From NCBI GenBank assembly GCA_958496175.1, contig OY292274.1, positions 47,254,630-47,318,629 on the forward strand: 64,000 bases of DNA. The letters run 5' to 3'. The first letter of the stretch is position 1. Each line of letters begins with the position of its first letter. Of the stretch, positions 12,479 to 26,188 are shown piece after piece. The translations under genes were made by a program, and so were the position numbers. This stretch comes from Sisyra terminalis (taxonomy: Eukaryota; Arthropoda; Insecta; Neuroptera; Sisyridae). A model generated the notes under the pieces. The model was not told where the DNA came from and made no database searches. It was given only the letters and a program-made list of their open reading frames with translations.

Positions 12479-12640
12479 CCTACTGGTGGTCGAGTGGTCG
12501 AGATGGCCGCTTCAAAGCTGGTACGTATTCGGTTTGGTCCTCGTATCGAACAAAATTTCAATATTTCTCGATTACGAATTTTCATTAACCCAAAAGTTGC
12601 TAAAGAAGTAAGTAGTTATAAAGCGACGGTAAATAAAAAT
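12479..12640 (+). repeat. tRNA-derived SINE, copy 2
   Basis: Begins CCTACTGGTGGTCGAGTGGT and ends AAGCGACGGTAAATA. Same structure as copy 1; the B-box region (GGTTTGGTCC) is mutated. Lies in unit 1 of the tandem duplication. Confidence 0.85.
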
Positions 12641-12972
12641 AAAAAAAGTGAATAACACATGTTTTCTCTGAGTTTATTAAGTCGAATAATCTTAAAGTTT
12701 AATATCATTTAAGGATTGATAAGGCCTATTTTATAAAATAAATGGTTATGTACATTTTTATTGAAAGTAATAACAATTTGTGTTTTCATTTCCTTATTAT
12801 TGCCAAAATATTTTGAAGCTCCAAGGGGTTAGAGAATGGTAGATATAGGCCCCAGAAAGATATTTTAACATATTTAAGAAGTGTATTGGTATGTACAACA
12901 AAATACGAAGGTCCTGGAACGTTTAGACTTTTATTACCATTAATATATGTGAAACAACAATAAATGAAAAAG

Positions 12973-13136
12973 CTTACTGGTGGCCGAGTGGTCGAAGTGA
13001 CCGCTCCAAAGCTGGTAGGTATTCGGTTCGATCGTTTTATCGAACAAATTTTCAATATTTATCGATTACGGATTTTTATTAACTCAAGAGTTGCTAAAGA
13101 TCTTAGTTACATAGTTATAAAGCGACGGTAAATAAT
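12973..13136 (+). repeat. tRNA-derived SINE, copy 3
   Basis: Begins CTTACTGGTGGCCGAGTGGT with a good A box and a B-box-like GGTTCGATC at about 13025, and ends AAGCGACGGTAAATA. Lies in unit 2 of the tandem duplication at the same place as copy 2. Confidence 0.85.
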
Positions 13137-13256
13137 AAACAAAATAAAAATAAGAGGATAACAGGTTTTTTCCTTTCAGAACTTACTAAGCAGAATGATC
13201 TTAAACTTTAATATCATTTAGGAATTGAAAATGCCTTCTTTATAAAAATTAACAAC

Positions 13257-16200
13257 TTGATACCTATACAAAATTATAAAAAAAAAAATTTGTTTGAAAA
13301 AAAAAAAACCATGAAATCTCGTACCGTTTTATTAATATATTTTTTAAGCTTAATATAATTTCTTTATAATGTTTAATTTTTTCAGACGTTTTTAAAGCAT
13401 ACTACATAATGAAAAAAAATAAAAAAATAAAACCACTTCCGTGCTTAATGTCTATTGCTTGGCTTAACCAAAATAAGTATTATACCATGTATATGACGGT
13501 ATTGAATCAGGGAGTGGCTTTTCTAAATTTTCAAAACTTCAACAATCAAAACAAATGAACGTCTTTAAATCTCGTGATCTCATTGATTGAAAATTGCAAG
13601 TTTCGACGCGTGTGTGCTGTTATTTGATTTTCGTGCATTCCGGGACTTAATCGTATTTTACGTTACTAATCGTATTTAATTAAATAATTTTATTTGATTT
13701 ATAGCCAAAAATTGATCCAAGTGAAAATTTAAATAGGGTTCAATTAATAAAGACAAAAATTCTTTTATTAAAGTACGTGAAATTATGGTATATCAAACTC
13801 TGAAAATCAGAAGTCTTAGTGCTAACAGTGCTGCGGTTTCGATTAAATTGTCAATTGTGATTTTTATGGAAAATTTTATTTCCCTTATAAACGATTAAAG
13901 AGCCGAGAATTAAGAATGGTAAATATATTTTCCAGCTCCGGAAAATATTTATTAAATATCTTTAATATTCCATTTTTATTTCCATAATTTCTAGGAATTT
14001 CTTGTGCTTTATACTTTGTCTTCAATTAAAACATTCAACCCGTTTTAAATAATATCGTTCATCAATAATTATAATGATAATAATCAAAATGGCTTTCTGT
14101 TTCTCTGAAAGATGCAAGGAATTAACAACAATCATAAGTCGGAGCTTTCAGTGTTTTCATTTCCATTAAAATTATGAAAAAAAAGATTAGCAATTGTCTG
14201 TGTTTTGTTGGCAATTGGTCACTACAAAAAGCCTTATGCTTACTTCATGAAAGTAATTCTATGCTTATCCCCATCCACGACAAATATTGCCCCTAATTTT
14301 ATAAATCCGGCTTTACTTCTACGCAGAATAATTTATTAACGTTGAGCTAACAAATGTTTTTCTTCTTAAAATAAATTGTTGGATATATAATTCGATTTTT
14401 TAAATAATTAATTTGTCCTTTTTGGTTCCAAGCTAGCAATGTGGATCAAGTTCACGAAGAATAATTAAAATATTTCACATTCCATTTAACTTTCGAGTTA
14501 AATTAACATTAGGAGGACAAGAAAAAACAAATTTAAAACAAGGTGAATTTAAAACAAGCTACCTGTGCGACAGTTTCAAGCTTCATCATAACCGTTTTTA
14601 ATTAATTAAACGTAATTAGCTTTTTCTTTTGTTGATCTCATTTTTTATATAATCACAATTTCAAGTAACCAGACAAATGAATGAAAAAAAAGCTTAAATA
14701 TTTTAAAATGAAAACATGAACAATGAAATCGTTTTTTGAAATCATTTTAATGTTCTCGTTCGGAAATTATTACATAATGTGAACCCAACACGTGTGACTC
14801 AACGCAAAACGTTGCCTACAATAAAATGAAAACGGAACGAAAAAAATTACATGAAGCGGGTGCACATTTTATTTTCATATTATAAATTTTAATTTGCTTA
14901 GTTGAGATGTATGTTACGATTTTGTGTTGTGCGAAATTATCCCGTAAATATTTTATTCGATAACGAGAAAAGTTTAGTTTATTGATATCATTATATAAAA
15001 TTTTCGATAATTTTAGGGTAGTAAATTCAAGAGTGTCGACCATAAAATTTCTCCGATTTCTGAGTAAAAATTCACTATTATCGGTTTCTTTAAACGTTGG
15101 GGTAAAAAAAAAAATTATTGCTGTAAACTTCCAAATTAAACTCGTTCAATGTAACAAACTTTATTTAAATGCCATTTTTTTATATAATAAAAATATTATA
15201 AGACTATAAAGTTTACACTAATATCAAACAAAAAATATCTCATATAAAATTATTTATTTATAAATGTATTGCAACATGAAGCTTTTACGTCCTACAACAA
15301 GCATATAAATAACCTAAAGCGCCCTAAGTTCTTCATCCTAAAAATTTCTAAACCTGGTTTCTAATTGGATTCTAAACCAATTTTCATACAAATGCCTCTT
15401 GTAATGAGTTATACAATAATAAACTATAAGTAGTCTTAATTACATAAGAATCTTTTTTGTTAAGTAGTTTTCTTAAAAAATAATTATTTAATTATGACTT
15501 CGAAACTTTTTTTTAGAAAAAAAGAGAACAATAGTAACTTAAGCCCATTGATATATAATGACACTTTTAGGATTTCGTTGATCAATTCGTGGTTCAATGT
15601 TGGCAATGTCTGGCATGTTTCCTTCTGAAGAAGTATAATGGGATATATTATATACGAAAAATGTTTTTTTATATGATAAATATAGTCATTTTTAAAATAA
15701 AAAAACCCACTGAAAATTTTCGATTTGAACTGCAGAAGCTATGCTTTGTAATTGATTCCATTGGTACGCATTTTATTGGTATGTCAAGGGGTTGAATTTG
15801 AACATTATCAAAGAAAAATAACACTTTTAGATTCAATGAATTGAAAACATTTTTTTTTTTGTAAAAATAGGTACTAGGTTCGATAATATTTTTTTCAAAT
15901 AAAATTTGAGTTAATTTTGTCTTTGTCACTAATTTTAAATGCCAGCGATAACATTGGCATGATATGGCTATTATAAGTTTACTAATAAACTTCAAATGAA
16001 TTTTACTCCTTGAAAATAAATGGAGAAAAATATTTTTTTGTAAATTATTGAAGTCTTGAAAATTTTCATAAATTATACATTCTGGAATACTTGAGTTGAC
16101 TTTTTCTAAAATTGTAGAAGAAAACAACCATTTAACGGCAGTTATGATAATGACTAACGTTTGTATTATTGGTGTTTTTGTTGTTTTATTAATCTTAATT

Positions 16201-19200
16201 AAGATGCATTTTGGTAATTTTCAATAAATTCCGAAATGTGGTATGAAAAAAATTATAAAATTCTTTTTAAAAATTTGATTTTTTTTTGTAAGTTTTGTAG
16301 TATTTGTGTAACTAGATTTTACCTTATAGTGGTCACCAGAATAAACTTATTTTAGACGAATTATAATGATGATTTCCAATTTTGAAAGTGGGAATAATTT
16401 TTGTAGGCTTACAGCATTGAATCGTGGCTGTTATTATTCAATAGTAAGCAAAAAGTTTGAGCCCTAACAGTATTATTTATAAGTAAATATAATACTCCTC
16501 TGTAAAGTGTTGTTTGTTATCTTGCTTCGTCAAAATGAACTACTTGTACCTCTGTTTTGTACTTATAGCAATAGTTTTCACTAAAGTCTATATGAATAAT
16601 ATTCTCATTTTTAAACAGGAAGAAACGGTAAAGTTAAGAATTAAATAAGCTACGAAATAAAAAATTCAAGTTCGATAAGTTTAAAAGCCATTACCTCATA
16701 TATTATCATTCCTTCATTTCAACTTGAAATAAGGGAATTACGGCGAGGGAATGACGAAATGAAGTATTGCTTTAAACATCTTGGAACATAAACTTCTGAG
16801 TTTTTGTGTATGTTTACTGTCTCTGATAACCTACTTTACTGTGCAATTATTATTACGATATAGTAAATACCTCTATTTTAGTTCAATGTGAGGGAATGGC
16901 GACCAAAGAATTAATCTTGAAAATATTTGTATACTTATTTTTTTTGGATATATAATCTAACACATATGAAATGACTTAAATATGTGAAATAATTGATAGT
17001 ATCGCCAACAATTACAAATCGATGATAACGTTCATGAATGATTACTGATGCGTCCATATATCGACTGTCAGTAAAGGTGTGAGGGGATGATTTTCTTCTA
17101 TGGGACACGAGTAAAAAATATCTTTGAAACGTGTTATTTACTTTTAACTCCAAACTCAAAATATTTTTGAAAATTTATTGTGTTTTTAATCGATTAGTCA
17201 AATTAGCAAACAATTTTTTTGAAAAATTTTTTATTAAGAAGGTCAAAAATGTGCAAATCTCAAGTTTGGGACATCGTGAAGGAACGATTTTCAGGGTTTT
17301 GTTTATTGATTATTCAGTTAAGATATTCATTTAGTTCAAAAATTACAACCAAAACTATTAGCCTAAGTTATGTTCGTTTCAACAAGAAATACTATCTTAG
17401 GTCGCTTTGATTTTGTAAGAACTGAAAAGACAAAAATTTCGATATTTCATGACATTTCATGAGAAGTACCCATTTGCATTATAGAAAAATCTCGTTTTTT
17501 ATCATAAGCTCTGAAAATAATAATGTATATTATGAGGAAAGGACTGATTCATTATTAAAAATTATTGAAAAGAAATATTAAGAATAAGATCTTCTGAATC
17601 GACACAATATAAGTTCACCTGTCAAAGCTTAGCTTGGCTTTGTAAAGCGAAGCAAAGAAGCGGCGTTGAGAAAGAAGGGAGTAAAGCCTCCTATTTTATT
17701 CATAAAATAGTGTTTCAAAAACTTTTATTTTTCATGAGATAAAATAGTGTAAACTTTTTCCATTTGGTATTTACTCGTTAGGCGATAATATTTGTTTCTT
17801 TTTTTTCATGAAATATGAAAAAGTTAACGATCAATGAATTCGTGAACCAAATTCATTTTATTTATTCTGATTTATTATTATTTTTTTCTCAGAAATTAGT
17901 TCGAAGAGTTGTTGAGTGATAGCTTTTAAAAAATTAAGGTTTAACGTTTCGAAGGAACCACTTGAAATGTCATGAGATCGTCTACACTCTACTATTTCAT
18001 TGCTTCAAATGTAATCACTATCATTTCGATTTAATAATTGAGTGAATTAAAATCAATCAATCCCCGTTTGAAGAAGTCCATATCACGAAAATCTCAAATG
18101 CATACGAGGCGGTCGCGAGCGGAAGCTCACTTTATCGATTTTGATTGAATTTCATAGGTCGAGTCTTGTTTTTGTGCTTTACAACATGTAAAGTTGTAAT
18201 CAATGTGTCAGACACTGAGTGAAAACACGGCTCAATTGACCCTCCTACGACCCATTTTTAATCAAACTGCCACCATCGATTCGAAACAAGCCGAACGAAA
18301 ATTAAATGAATATTCATATTCCTATTTTGTTGGATGGAACAAAAGTAAACCAACAAACGTCAATAGAAATCGGCGGCTAATTGATATGCAGGACATTGAA
18401 ACCCTGTCATAACACCAGCTGAAACAAGCAGGAGTTGTGATTAGTTTAAAATTTGACGGTTTTCCACGACCTTAAAAATTAAAAAAAAAAAATAATTCGA
18501 GAAATATTTATCAAGAGATTACAAGTTGCTTCTAGAATCTTTCAATCTTTTTAGAGTCGAGAGAAGATACTTTAAACATATGCAAGTTTCGTGTTTTTTC
18601 TCGATGTTCCGAACGTGCTTTCGAGTTGAATAAAAAGTTTATGAATCTTGTTAGTAGTTTTATTGAATGTTCGAATCGACTCGAGTCGATCTTATTTTGA
18701 CATTTTCCAGCAGAGTTTTCAATTTATAATGTTATTGTGTTTTGATTGATGTCTTTAGGCTCGGCACTCGTGTCACAGATTTTCGATTCAATATCACAAT
18801 GATTTTTTCTTGTAAACTTTAATGTCTTGGAAATATTTCATTGCAATCGGTTTTGTTATAAACCTAGTCAAAAACTTGTATTCACTATACCCGTATATCA
18901 AACTTTAACTCAATATTTACCAGAAATTTTCCGAAAAAAGTTTGCGACAAACTAAAAATTTTTACTAAACGACCACTCATATTTTACGTTCCGAGCCGTT
19001 AGTTATGCATTCTGAAAAAAAAAATCCGTTCCAATCCATTACAAATTCTTGTTCAAATTCTTCCAAGTCCCATTTAATCTGATATTTAGACATTACTTTC
19101 GTTAAGGAGCCGCGAAAGATTAAATGATAAGTCGAGAAAAAGATTCTGAAAAATGCTCCCGTTGGTGTGGTGTTGAAGAAACTCCCCGAAAAAAACTTCG

Positions 19201-21328
19201 TCATTAGTCTCTGTAATAATAACGTTCGTAACATGATTTATGAAACATTCACGTCAAAAATGTGGATATGTTTATGTATTTGTATCGTACAAAGCGACAG
19301 ATTTACAGTGTGACAAGCATGAAAAATGCCTTCGTTTGGATTCCAAACTGCAGGTATTTCGTCCTCGTTATCCTCCTTATTTACTGTCCCATACTATGAG
19401 GAAGGGCATAAAAAATTAGTCAAAACAAATACGAAATTGTCACGAAATATTTGTCAGAACATGTGAAACAATTTCGAGTATTTCAATGGTTGTAATCAGT
19501 CTTCAAGAATCCAGAAGCTACTACAGAAAGGTTCCTTTTAGCGCGGAGGTTTTATTTGAATTTTGAATAAATATTTTGTTGGGTGGTTAGTTGATAAAAA
19601 ATCAAGAATATAAATTTGTATACATCGGTTCCAAAATCTATATTTTCAAAATCAATTGGCTTAGGCAATTTTAGGAAAAAAATGTTTTTTTTCGATTTTC
19701 TATTGGATATCCGTTTAATCAAAATTTTAACACTTTCAAGATTTAAACTATTTAAAAAAGTACCTCAATATTTTCTAATAGTATTTTCATTGAAATATCT
19801 TACTGTAGTTACAAACAACTCATGTGCAGTAGTTTAGTTGAAAGGACTTCTTGAATAAAAGTTATTAAAATAGGTGACAAAAATTAAGAGCACAAAATTC
19901 TTTTTAGATTTGGCATTACATAATTCTGGATTTAAGTCTGAACCTTTGATAAAGTTCTTGGTAGCTTTTCTTCATATTAACTAATTAATTATTAATTTTG
20001 TAGCATCACAATTTATATAGCTTTTAAGACGTGTTTCAAGCCACTGCGTTGTAGACTAGAGTGAACTTAGTCATAAAACTATCAAAAAATATTATAGATA
20101 CATCATCGGGTCCCCATTTTCATAAATATTTTTCTAACCCAGCGAATAAAATTTAAACTAACACAAATGTCCATATGTTAACCATTAAACTACAACCCAA
20201 CTTAAACTTAGGCTTAGAGAGGAAAGAATATATTTTGTAAATTTTGCAGACATGTGCTAAGGAAAAGAGGAAAACAGCACTTAGTTACCATCGGCAGGTA
20301 GTATTTCATTTTGTCAATTGTAATCAAATTTTATTCAAGGTGTTTGTTGTAAATAATTTATTGTTAAGAATATTGCTTGAATCCTGTTTATGGATTTAAT
20401 ATATTCCATATTCTTCCAAGGCGTTCATAAGTATCTTTTCTTACAAAGATAAAGATATAAGATGAGAATTCTAAGTTTTCTACTAACCAATATAGAGCAT
20501 TAATTTTAAAATTCATACCAATTGAGTTTCTCTTTTTATGAATTAATAATACTGTCCACTAAAAAATAAGTTAAAAATTATTATTAAAAGGACCCAGGAG
20601 TCAGAGCTGGAGTCGTAGCGGAAGCTCGAAACCATAAAGCTGTGAAAATTTTGGACCAACTGAAACTGAAATATTTTTATTTGGCGAAGCCGAAATCACA
20701 GCCATTGTAATTAATATTGGCTTCAGCTCCTAGCAATCTTTGTTGAATTTACCACAGTGAAAACATTTTTGATACCTTCTACATTGTGGGAAGTCTCAAT
20801 GATATAAAATCACAAATTATTATTCAAATTAGCAGCGGCTTGCGACCAAAAAATATTCATTTTTACTATCTAGTCTCAAATAGAAACAGTTTCGGAAATT
20901 GGTTCAAGAGCTGGAGCTTTAACTAATGACAGATTCATTTACTACTGTTAATTATTGCGCTTCTTTTTTAACTTTAAGATTAAGAGTAATAATTTACTAG
21001 TCCACTCAAAAATAAATGCCTTGTTTTAAAAACGTTTTTTTCCTTACATTTTATCCTTTAGGCTTCTGTTGTTAAGTATGTCTTCAAGAATATATCGTAA
21101 ATGTTACATAGTATTTTTTGTAAAACAAATTCGACTTTCTCGTTCATGATACGTGTCTATAAATCTAGACTAGACATATACGTAAAATAGACAGAGAACC
21201 GTCTAATAATGGAAAAAAACTACCATGAATTTCTACCTCAACTTTCCTATTCTAGGCTGACTTTTACCCATATTTTGTAATTGAAACCACGATTCAAAAA
21301 TTAATCTTTTGCTTTATTAGTTTTCCAA
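13257..21328. other. Long stretch with no gene recognised
   Basis: AT-rich. A 152-codon minus-strand frame (15669-16127) lacks an ATG, has random-looking composition and matches no family I know. A patch of more balanced composition at 18080-18420 holds a 69-codon plus frame from ATG 18203 that I do not recognise. A possible 45-nt microexon at 19309-19353 is treated under findings. At 20590-20740 there are degenerate GGAGTC/GGAGCT-type words. Nothing is firm. Confidence 0.5.
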
Positions 21329-21450
21329 GAAGCTATCAGTAATTACAAGTTAATTTATTATAGAAATTAACCATAAAGCGATTGATTCGAATTGATTAAA
21401 ATTGAATGCAGTCAATCAATCTTGACCTTTTGTAATTACTGAGAAACTTC
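21329..21450. repeat. Inverted repeat with nested hairpins
   Basis: Outer arms GAAGCTATCAGTAATTACAA (21329-21348) and its near complement TTGTAATTACTGAGAAACTTC (21430-21450). Inside are two smaller pairs: GTTAATTT with AAATTAAC, and GATTGATT with AATCAATC. Together they could fold as a three-armed structure. Function unknown. Confidence 0.45.
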
Positions 21451-21771
21451 TTCCTCCGAATTGAGGCCTTATATCGATCAATTGCTTGACTTCATTTCAA
21501 TATTCGATATCTTAACTTAAAAGAAGTTAACCTCAACCAGTTCTTTCCTCATCGTTGCTAATTGAATGAAAACTTTATTCTATCAATTTTATTATGATTA
21601 AAGTTTTATTGGTCTTTCTTAATAGCAATCTAAATAGACAGATACGTGAGACTCAACAAATATTGCCAATATGTGCTTCGATCTAATCAATGGGGGAAAA
21701 TTCTCCAAAACCAGAAGGACGATAAACCAAATCAACAGTAAACAAAACGACTGCATCGATGATTGATGACT

Positions 21772-21828
21772 TTTGAAAGCTTTTTAGATAATAGCTGCAT
21801 TAAATTTTATATTTAAAAAGCTTTCAAA
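21772..21828. repeat. Perfect 15-bp hairpin
   Basis: TTTGAAAGCTTTTTA (21772-21786) and its exact complement TAAAAAGCTTTCAAA (21814-21828) around an AT-rich 27-base loop. Possibly the end of a decayed inverted-repeat element. Confidence 0.7.
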
Positions 21829-22507
21829 TATTTTTTTAAATTCTTTGTTTTAAAAGGGTTTATGGCTAATTTTTTCATTTGTTAAATTTTTTTTCATTCG
21901 TTTAAAAGTAGCTGAAAGAGGGGTTGTTTTTTGCGTTTAAACAAATGATACGAATTTATAAGGCTTATCCTATCGAAAGTGAAAACTTTGAATGCTCATC
22001 TAAAAAAAGCTTTTCAGACTTTTATCAACTTCTGTTAAAAACGGGTATTTATTTAAATGCTTATCTATGGAACTTGGTACAATTTATCAATTGTTTCAAG
22101 TTTCTAAAAAAACCAGGGGTTCAAAGGGTTGTGTTTGGAGAGATGGGGGTGTAATAGCTGATTTTGAAATATTGTTACGGATTTAAGGGCTTTGTTTCGA
22201 GAATTATTGAGGTAGTTTAAAGTTGTTTGTGTTTGTTGAAGTGATTTGAATGGATAATGGTTTGTGGATTTGATTGATCGGTTAATCGGGGGGAGGAACG
22301 CTTGACCTATATTTAAGCTTTTTTCACAGAAAATACACAACTTGTAAGTATGAATTTAAAAAAATATATATACTTGCATGTAGATGGTGTTTATCCATGT
22401 TAAAAATAGAAAAAAAAATTGATCGAACATCAAAAACACTGGTTTCTGGTTATATTTAATTTAATCATTATGTGTTTAAATAGGCTTATTGCTTTATACC
22501 CTTTATA

Positions 22508-22570
22508 GTTTTACTAGTCAATACCTGCGACTTCGTTTGTGCGATGCTATGTTACAATCTATTTGTATTT
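22508..22570 (+). repeat. RTE-type retroposon fragment (proximal part)
   Basis: The segment around ATACCTGCGACTTCGTTTG closely resembles the conserved start of the 3' untranslated tail seen in many arthropod RTE-like elements (CCTGCGACTTCGTCCGCG type). Recognised from memory of the family only. Confidence 0.35.
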
Positions 22571-23880
22571 CAATTATTACCTGATAGCTTTTAGTAGTGG
22601 CATCGCTTGCATTGATTACCTTAAAAAATTTTTTTTATAAGATGAAATTTTATTACTTCATACTTTTACATGTAGGTTTTAATTAATTAGATGGTTTATT
22701 ATTGTTGCTTAAAGGTTTCGTTTACGATTTCACTATTACGATTTTTGATTTCATTATAGGGGTGCCCCTTTAAGGGGAAAAAATTCCAAAACTCCCTCCG
22801 TCATTGTTAAAAAAACATATATTCAAAAAAGAATAAGTAAAATATAATATAATATGTTAGGTAGTAACAAATAATAAATTAAAACTCAATTGAAAAATAA
22901 AAAGTTATTGCATTTGGTGTTTAGTGCACTATAGTTTACTCAAGTCCATATTTTATTCTTTTGTGTTTGTAGTTACCATCAATGTAGTAAGTCTTTTACT
23001 ATGTAATTATCAGCTTTATTTCCCCACTCATTAGTTTTTTTGGTACATTTTTAATGTGCTTTTTATAAAGTCTATTTCTAGATCTTCCTGCATTTTTTAT
23101 ATACATATTTCTCGGATAGTTTCCGATCAATCATAGGAATTTGTTTTGGAGAATCTGTAGTTTGTTAAATGTAGTTTTGCTAACAGTGGGCCACACGGGA
23201 TACCTTAAATAAGAGTCAAAGATCATTGAAGGGAAAATGAATTAAATTGATAATATTGATTTCTTAAAGCCGGACAAGGATCAAAACCTATTCAGAATTC
23301 TAAAATTCATTTTAATTTCAAAATTGAAAAACATGTTTTATTGAGATATCTCACGGAAAAAAATACATTATTTTAAGTGTTTAAATTCTAAAAAGTTTAA
23401 AGTATTAACAAAACGTTTAGCATAATAATTCCTCTTCAAAAGAGCATACATTCTAGGATGTTTCAATGTAATTAACTATATTACATGTTCTTTCATTAGG
23501 CTTAAATACGTACGATTTCTGGGCATTAAACACACGCAAACAGGCCACATTGTTGACCATAGGAAAAGCATGGCTTTTACAAATGCATTCCTGCTACGTG
23601 TAATATAGCTCTTGCACTTTGCTAATGGAAACAGCAAAAGCTTTATTGGAAACTGAAGTCGTTTGAATTGAAATAGTAAGGCAGTGGGGATTATCGGGAT
23701 TCAAGTTATGATAACACTATCCTCTTTTCCTGCCCTTGTTAAAATAGTTGCATCAAATATACTCTGCTCCAATTGTGTGATTCTAAGCCTAGTTTCATTG
23801 TAAAGTCGAGTTGCATCTATATTTCGAACAAGTATAACTGATACTTTTATTTTCAATTGTATTTTTCTATTAGTACCCCT
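22571..23880. other. Spacer between the two RTE-like ends, no gene
   Basis: Contains a short segment GGGGTGCCCCTTTAAGGGGA (22761-22780) of the kind found in the same tails. Otherwise AT-rich with no coding signal. It may be an old insertion that separates the two halves. Confidence 0.35.
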
Positions 23881-23945
23881 GATAATTGGTTGAGTGGTTT
23901 AGACGTGACAGCGTAACAAACAAATCAACTAACTCACATTTTTAT
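23881..23945 (+). repeat. RTE-type retroposon 3' end
   Basis: GGTTGAGTGGTTTAGACGTG followed by ACAGCGTAACAAACAAATC and an AACTCAC/TTTAT end matches the usual 3' terminus of arthropod RTE-like tails (GTAACAAACAAACAAAC type). Confidence 0.45.
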
Positions 23946-26188
23946 TTAAAATATTAATGAAAAATATAAAAATTATTAATAATTAGGATTATTTTTGCAA
24001 TCTTTCCAAAAAGAAACTTGGAAAGATTAACATGAAATTTTACGTCAAGATAGATATCAACATCTTTCTTTAAAATTGACTCTAAAAAAACATTTAAGAA
24101 TATCTTAAATTGAACAACTTCTTGTACTTTTTTATACACTTTTAAATCTTACGTGTTTTTTGCCATTTGAAGTTGGCACATTTAAATGGATTGCCTTCGT
24201 CGTTCATATCAAGATATTCTGTCACATTCGTTTACAGCCACGATATTTCGCTTGTCGTTCTTCATCAACGGCTTCTCTCCATAAAAGCGAAATATTATAA
24301 AAATCAATTCAATAAAGCATTAATAAAACTAACAGATACAAATTACTTGTGAAAGAATGTGAAAAAATTTTTTGTTTCGACTATGAAACTGGGAAACAAA
24401 GTGTGCTAGCCAAGAAATTCGATAGCTTGTTAGAATTATGTTAAAAATTCAAATTAGCTCGTAAAATCTTGCCAATTATTCGCATAATTAAATAAGGGAA
24501 TATTTATTGAGACGTTTTTTCTACGATGAGTTTGAAAAAAATAGACAAATTTCTAACGAATAAAATAGTTTGAAGTCGATTAAAGCAAGAATAAATGTTT
24601 TCTAATGAAATTCAAATTCAATAATGGCTTCTCTAACACAAACTCATGCTGGTTTTCAATCGAAAAAAGGCGACACAACGCCATAAAACATTTATAAATG
24701 TCTATCATAAATACCTCGATTGCTATATTAGAAAAAACCGTGAAAATTCCCATCGACGCAGTCGAAGAATTTTTTCTTCAAAAAGGAATTGACGCGTCCT
24801 ACTCGCTCTTTGTGCAACGATAAATGTAAATTGCTTTTCGTTAAGAAAAATATTTCAAAAAAAAAAAACACACTAAGTAGAAAATGCACCCACACATTGC
24901 CAGGCTTAAAGGCCTCTCGTTTTTTATTATTTCGATTGAAATTAATTTTGTACCACACACACGAGAAAATTCAATTAAATTAAAATTGACGTAACGATTA
25001 TTAAGATACTCTAAGTCTTAACATTTCCTCATAATTTTTCTTTTTGAATCGAAACGATTCTCTGGAGCTGGAGAGCTTGTCGTATTTTTAGACAAGAATG
25101 ACTCAATGGTTCGTTTATTTAAATTAATTTATTTGGTCGAGTTAATATGGAAATGAAACGAGGAATTCAATTTATGTGAGAAAAGTAAATAAAAAAGTTC
25201 GTCCCATAAATTATTAATATGAAATTTTCATATAAATTTCACAAGTTTCTAAGCTGTGAAGGTTTGGGGATTTTGGTTATGGCTCTTGAGATACATAAAA
25301 CTTTTATGTTTTTTAATTTTAACTCACTTAAAAAGAAATTCAATTTTTCTTAACTTTTGTTCTTGAAATTTTTTTCATGGTAACTATGTTTTAAGTGTGA
25401 GCCAAATTTTACTTCAATCGCAGCTATTTAAAATTTCTGTTTTTTTACAAACAAATTTCTAAATTCATTAATAGTTTCTAAATGATGAATAATCTTATCC
25501 GTAAAGATTTTCTTTTACACTTTAGGAACAAAACAACGTTTTTTTTATATTTATTTTTATGATAGTCACAAAAGTTATACTAAAAATTAATCTACATGTT
25601 TATATGCCAAAGAATAGACCCATATCACTACTTACAATTTATTAAATATTATAGATAAAATTAACACTTTTCGACAGACGTTATTCTTTTCATATATTAT
25701 TTATGACTTATATAAAAAAATATTAAAACCAAAGGAATACCTTAATTTTCTAACACCAAAGTGAATACCAAACATTCAAAAGTAAGACTAATAAATTTTA
25801 GTAGGCATCTACAAAGATATGTTTCAGTTTTGTATTTTAATATGCAGGATTGTCCTTATTACGCACAGAAAAGTACCTCCAAAAATTGATTAAAAACCAA
25901 ACTTAGTATTTTATTTTGAATGTACATCGATATCGTTTATTTCTAAAAAAAATCGAATAAAAGTTCAGTATCATTTTGATTATATAGGCGTTTATACGAT
26001 ACTAAAATATTCGATAAAATTGTTTAAAATGGTCATTTCAATCGCTCTTATCGCTACAATAGGAATGATTTGTAGTTTTATATAGGTTTAAACTTGGTTC
26101 TTCAGAAAGCCTCAACAGAATTAGCATTTCGAGAAATTAAACTACTCTTAAGGAACGACTTTAATTTTCGAATATATTTATATTGATA
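23946..26188. other. No gene recognised
   Basis: AT-rich. Small open frames at 24167-24352 and 24728-24983 overlap on both strands and look like chance. The last 250 bases before the mariner relic are probably its 3' flank. Confidence 0.5.

Larger units (their letters stand above)
12241..13256 (+). repeat. Tandem duplication of a roughly 500-bp unit
   Basis: Two direct units, about 12241-12740 and 12741-13256, share the same series of landmarks: ATTATTRCCAAAATATTTTG, TATAGGCCCCAGAA (12346 and 12843), GGTCCTGGAAC, a full SINE, and a closing segment with TTTAATATCATTTA. The offset is 494-497 bases. The two units have diverged substantially, so the event is old. Because both SINEs sit at the same place, the SINE was already present when the unit doubled. 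Confidence 0.85.

Noticed and set aside
15669..16127. 152-codon open frame on the minus strand
   Set aside because: It is the longest frame outside the transposons, but it starts without ATG, is rich in Phe/Ile/Lys/Asn as expected from AT-rich noise, and shows no domain, signal or splice context.
18203..18412. 69-codon plus-strand frame with a proper ATG in a more balanced patch
   Set aside because: Codon composition is mixed and the sequence matches nothing I know. No Kozak, polyA or splice context decides it.
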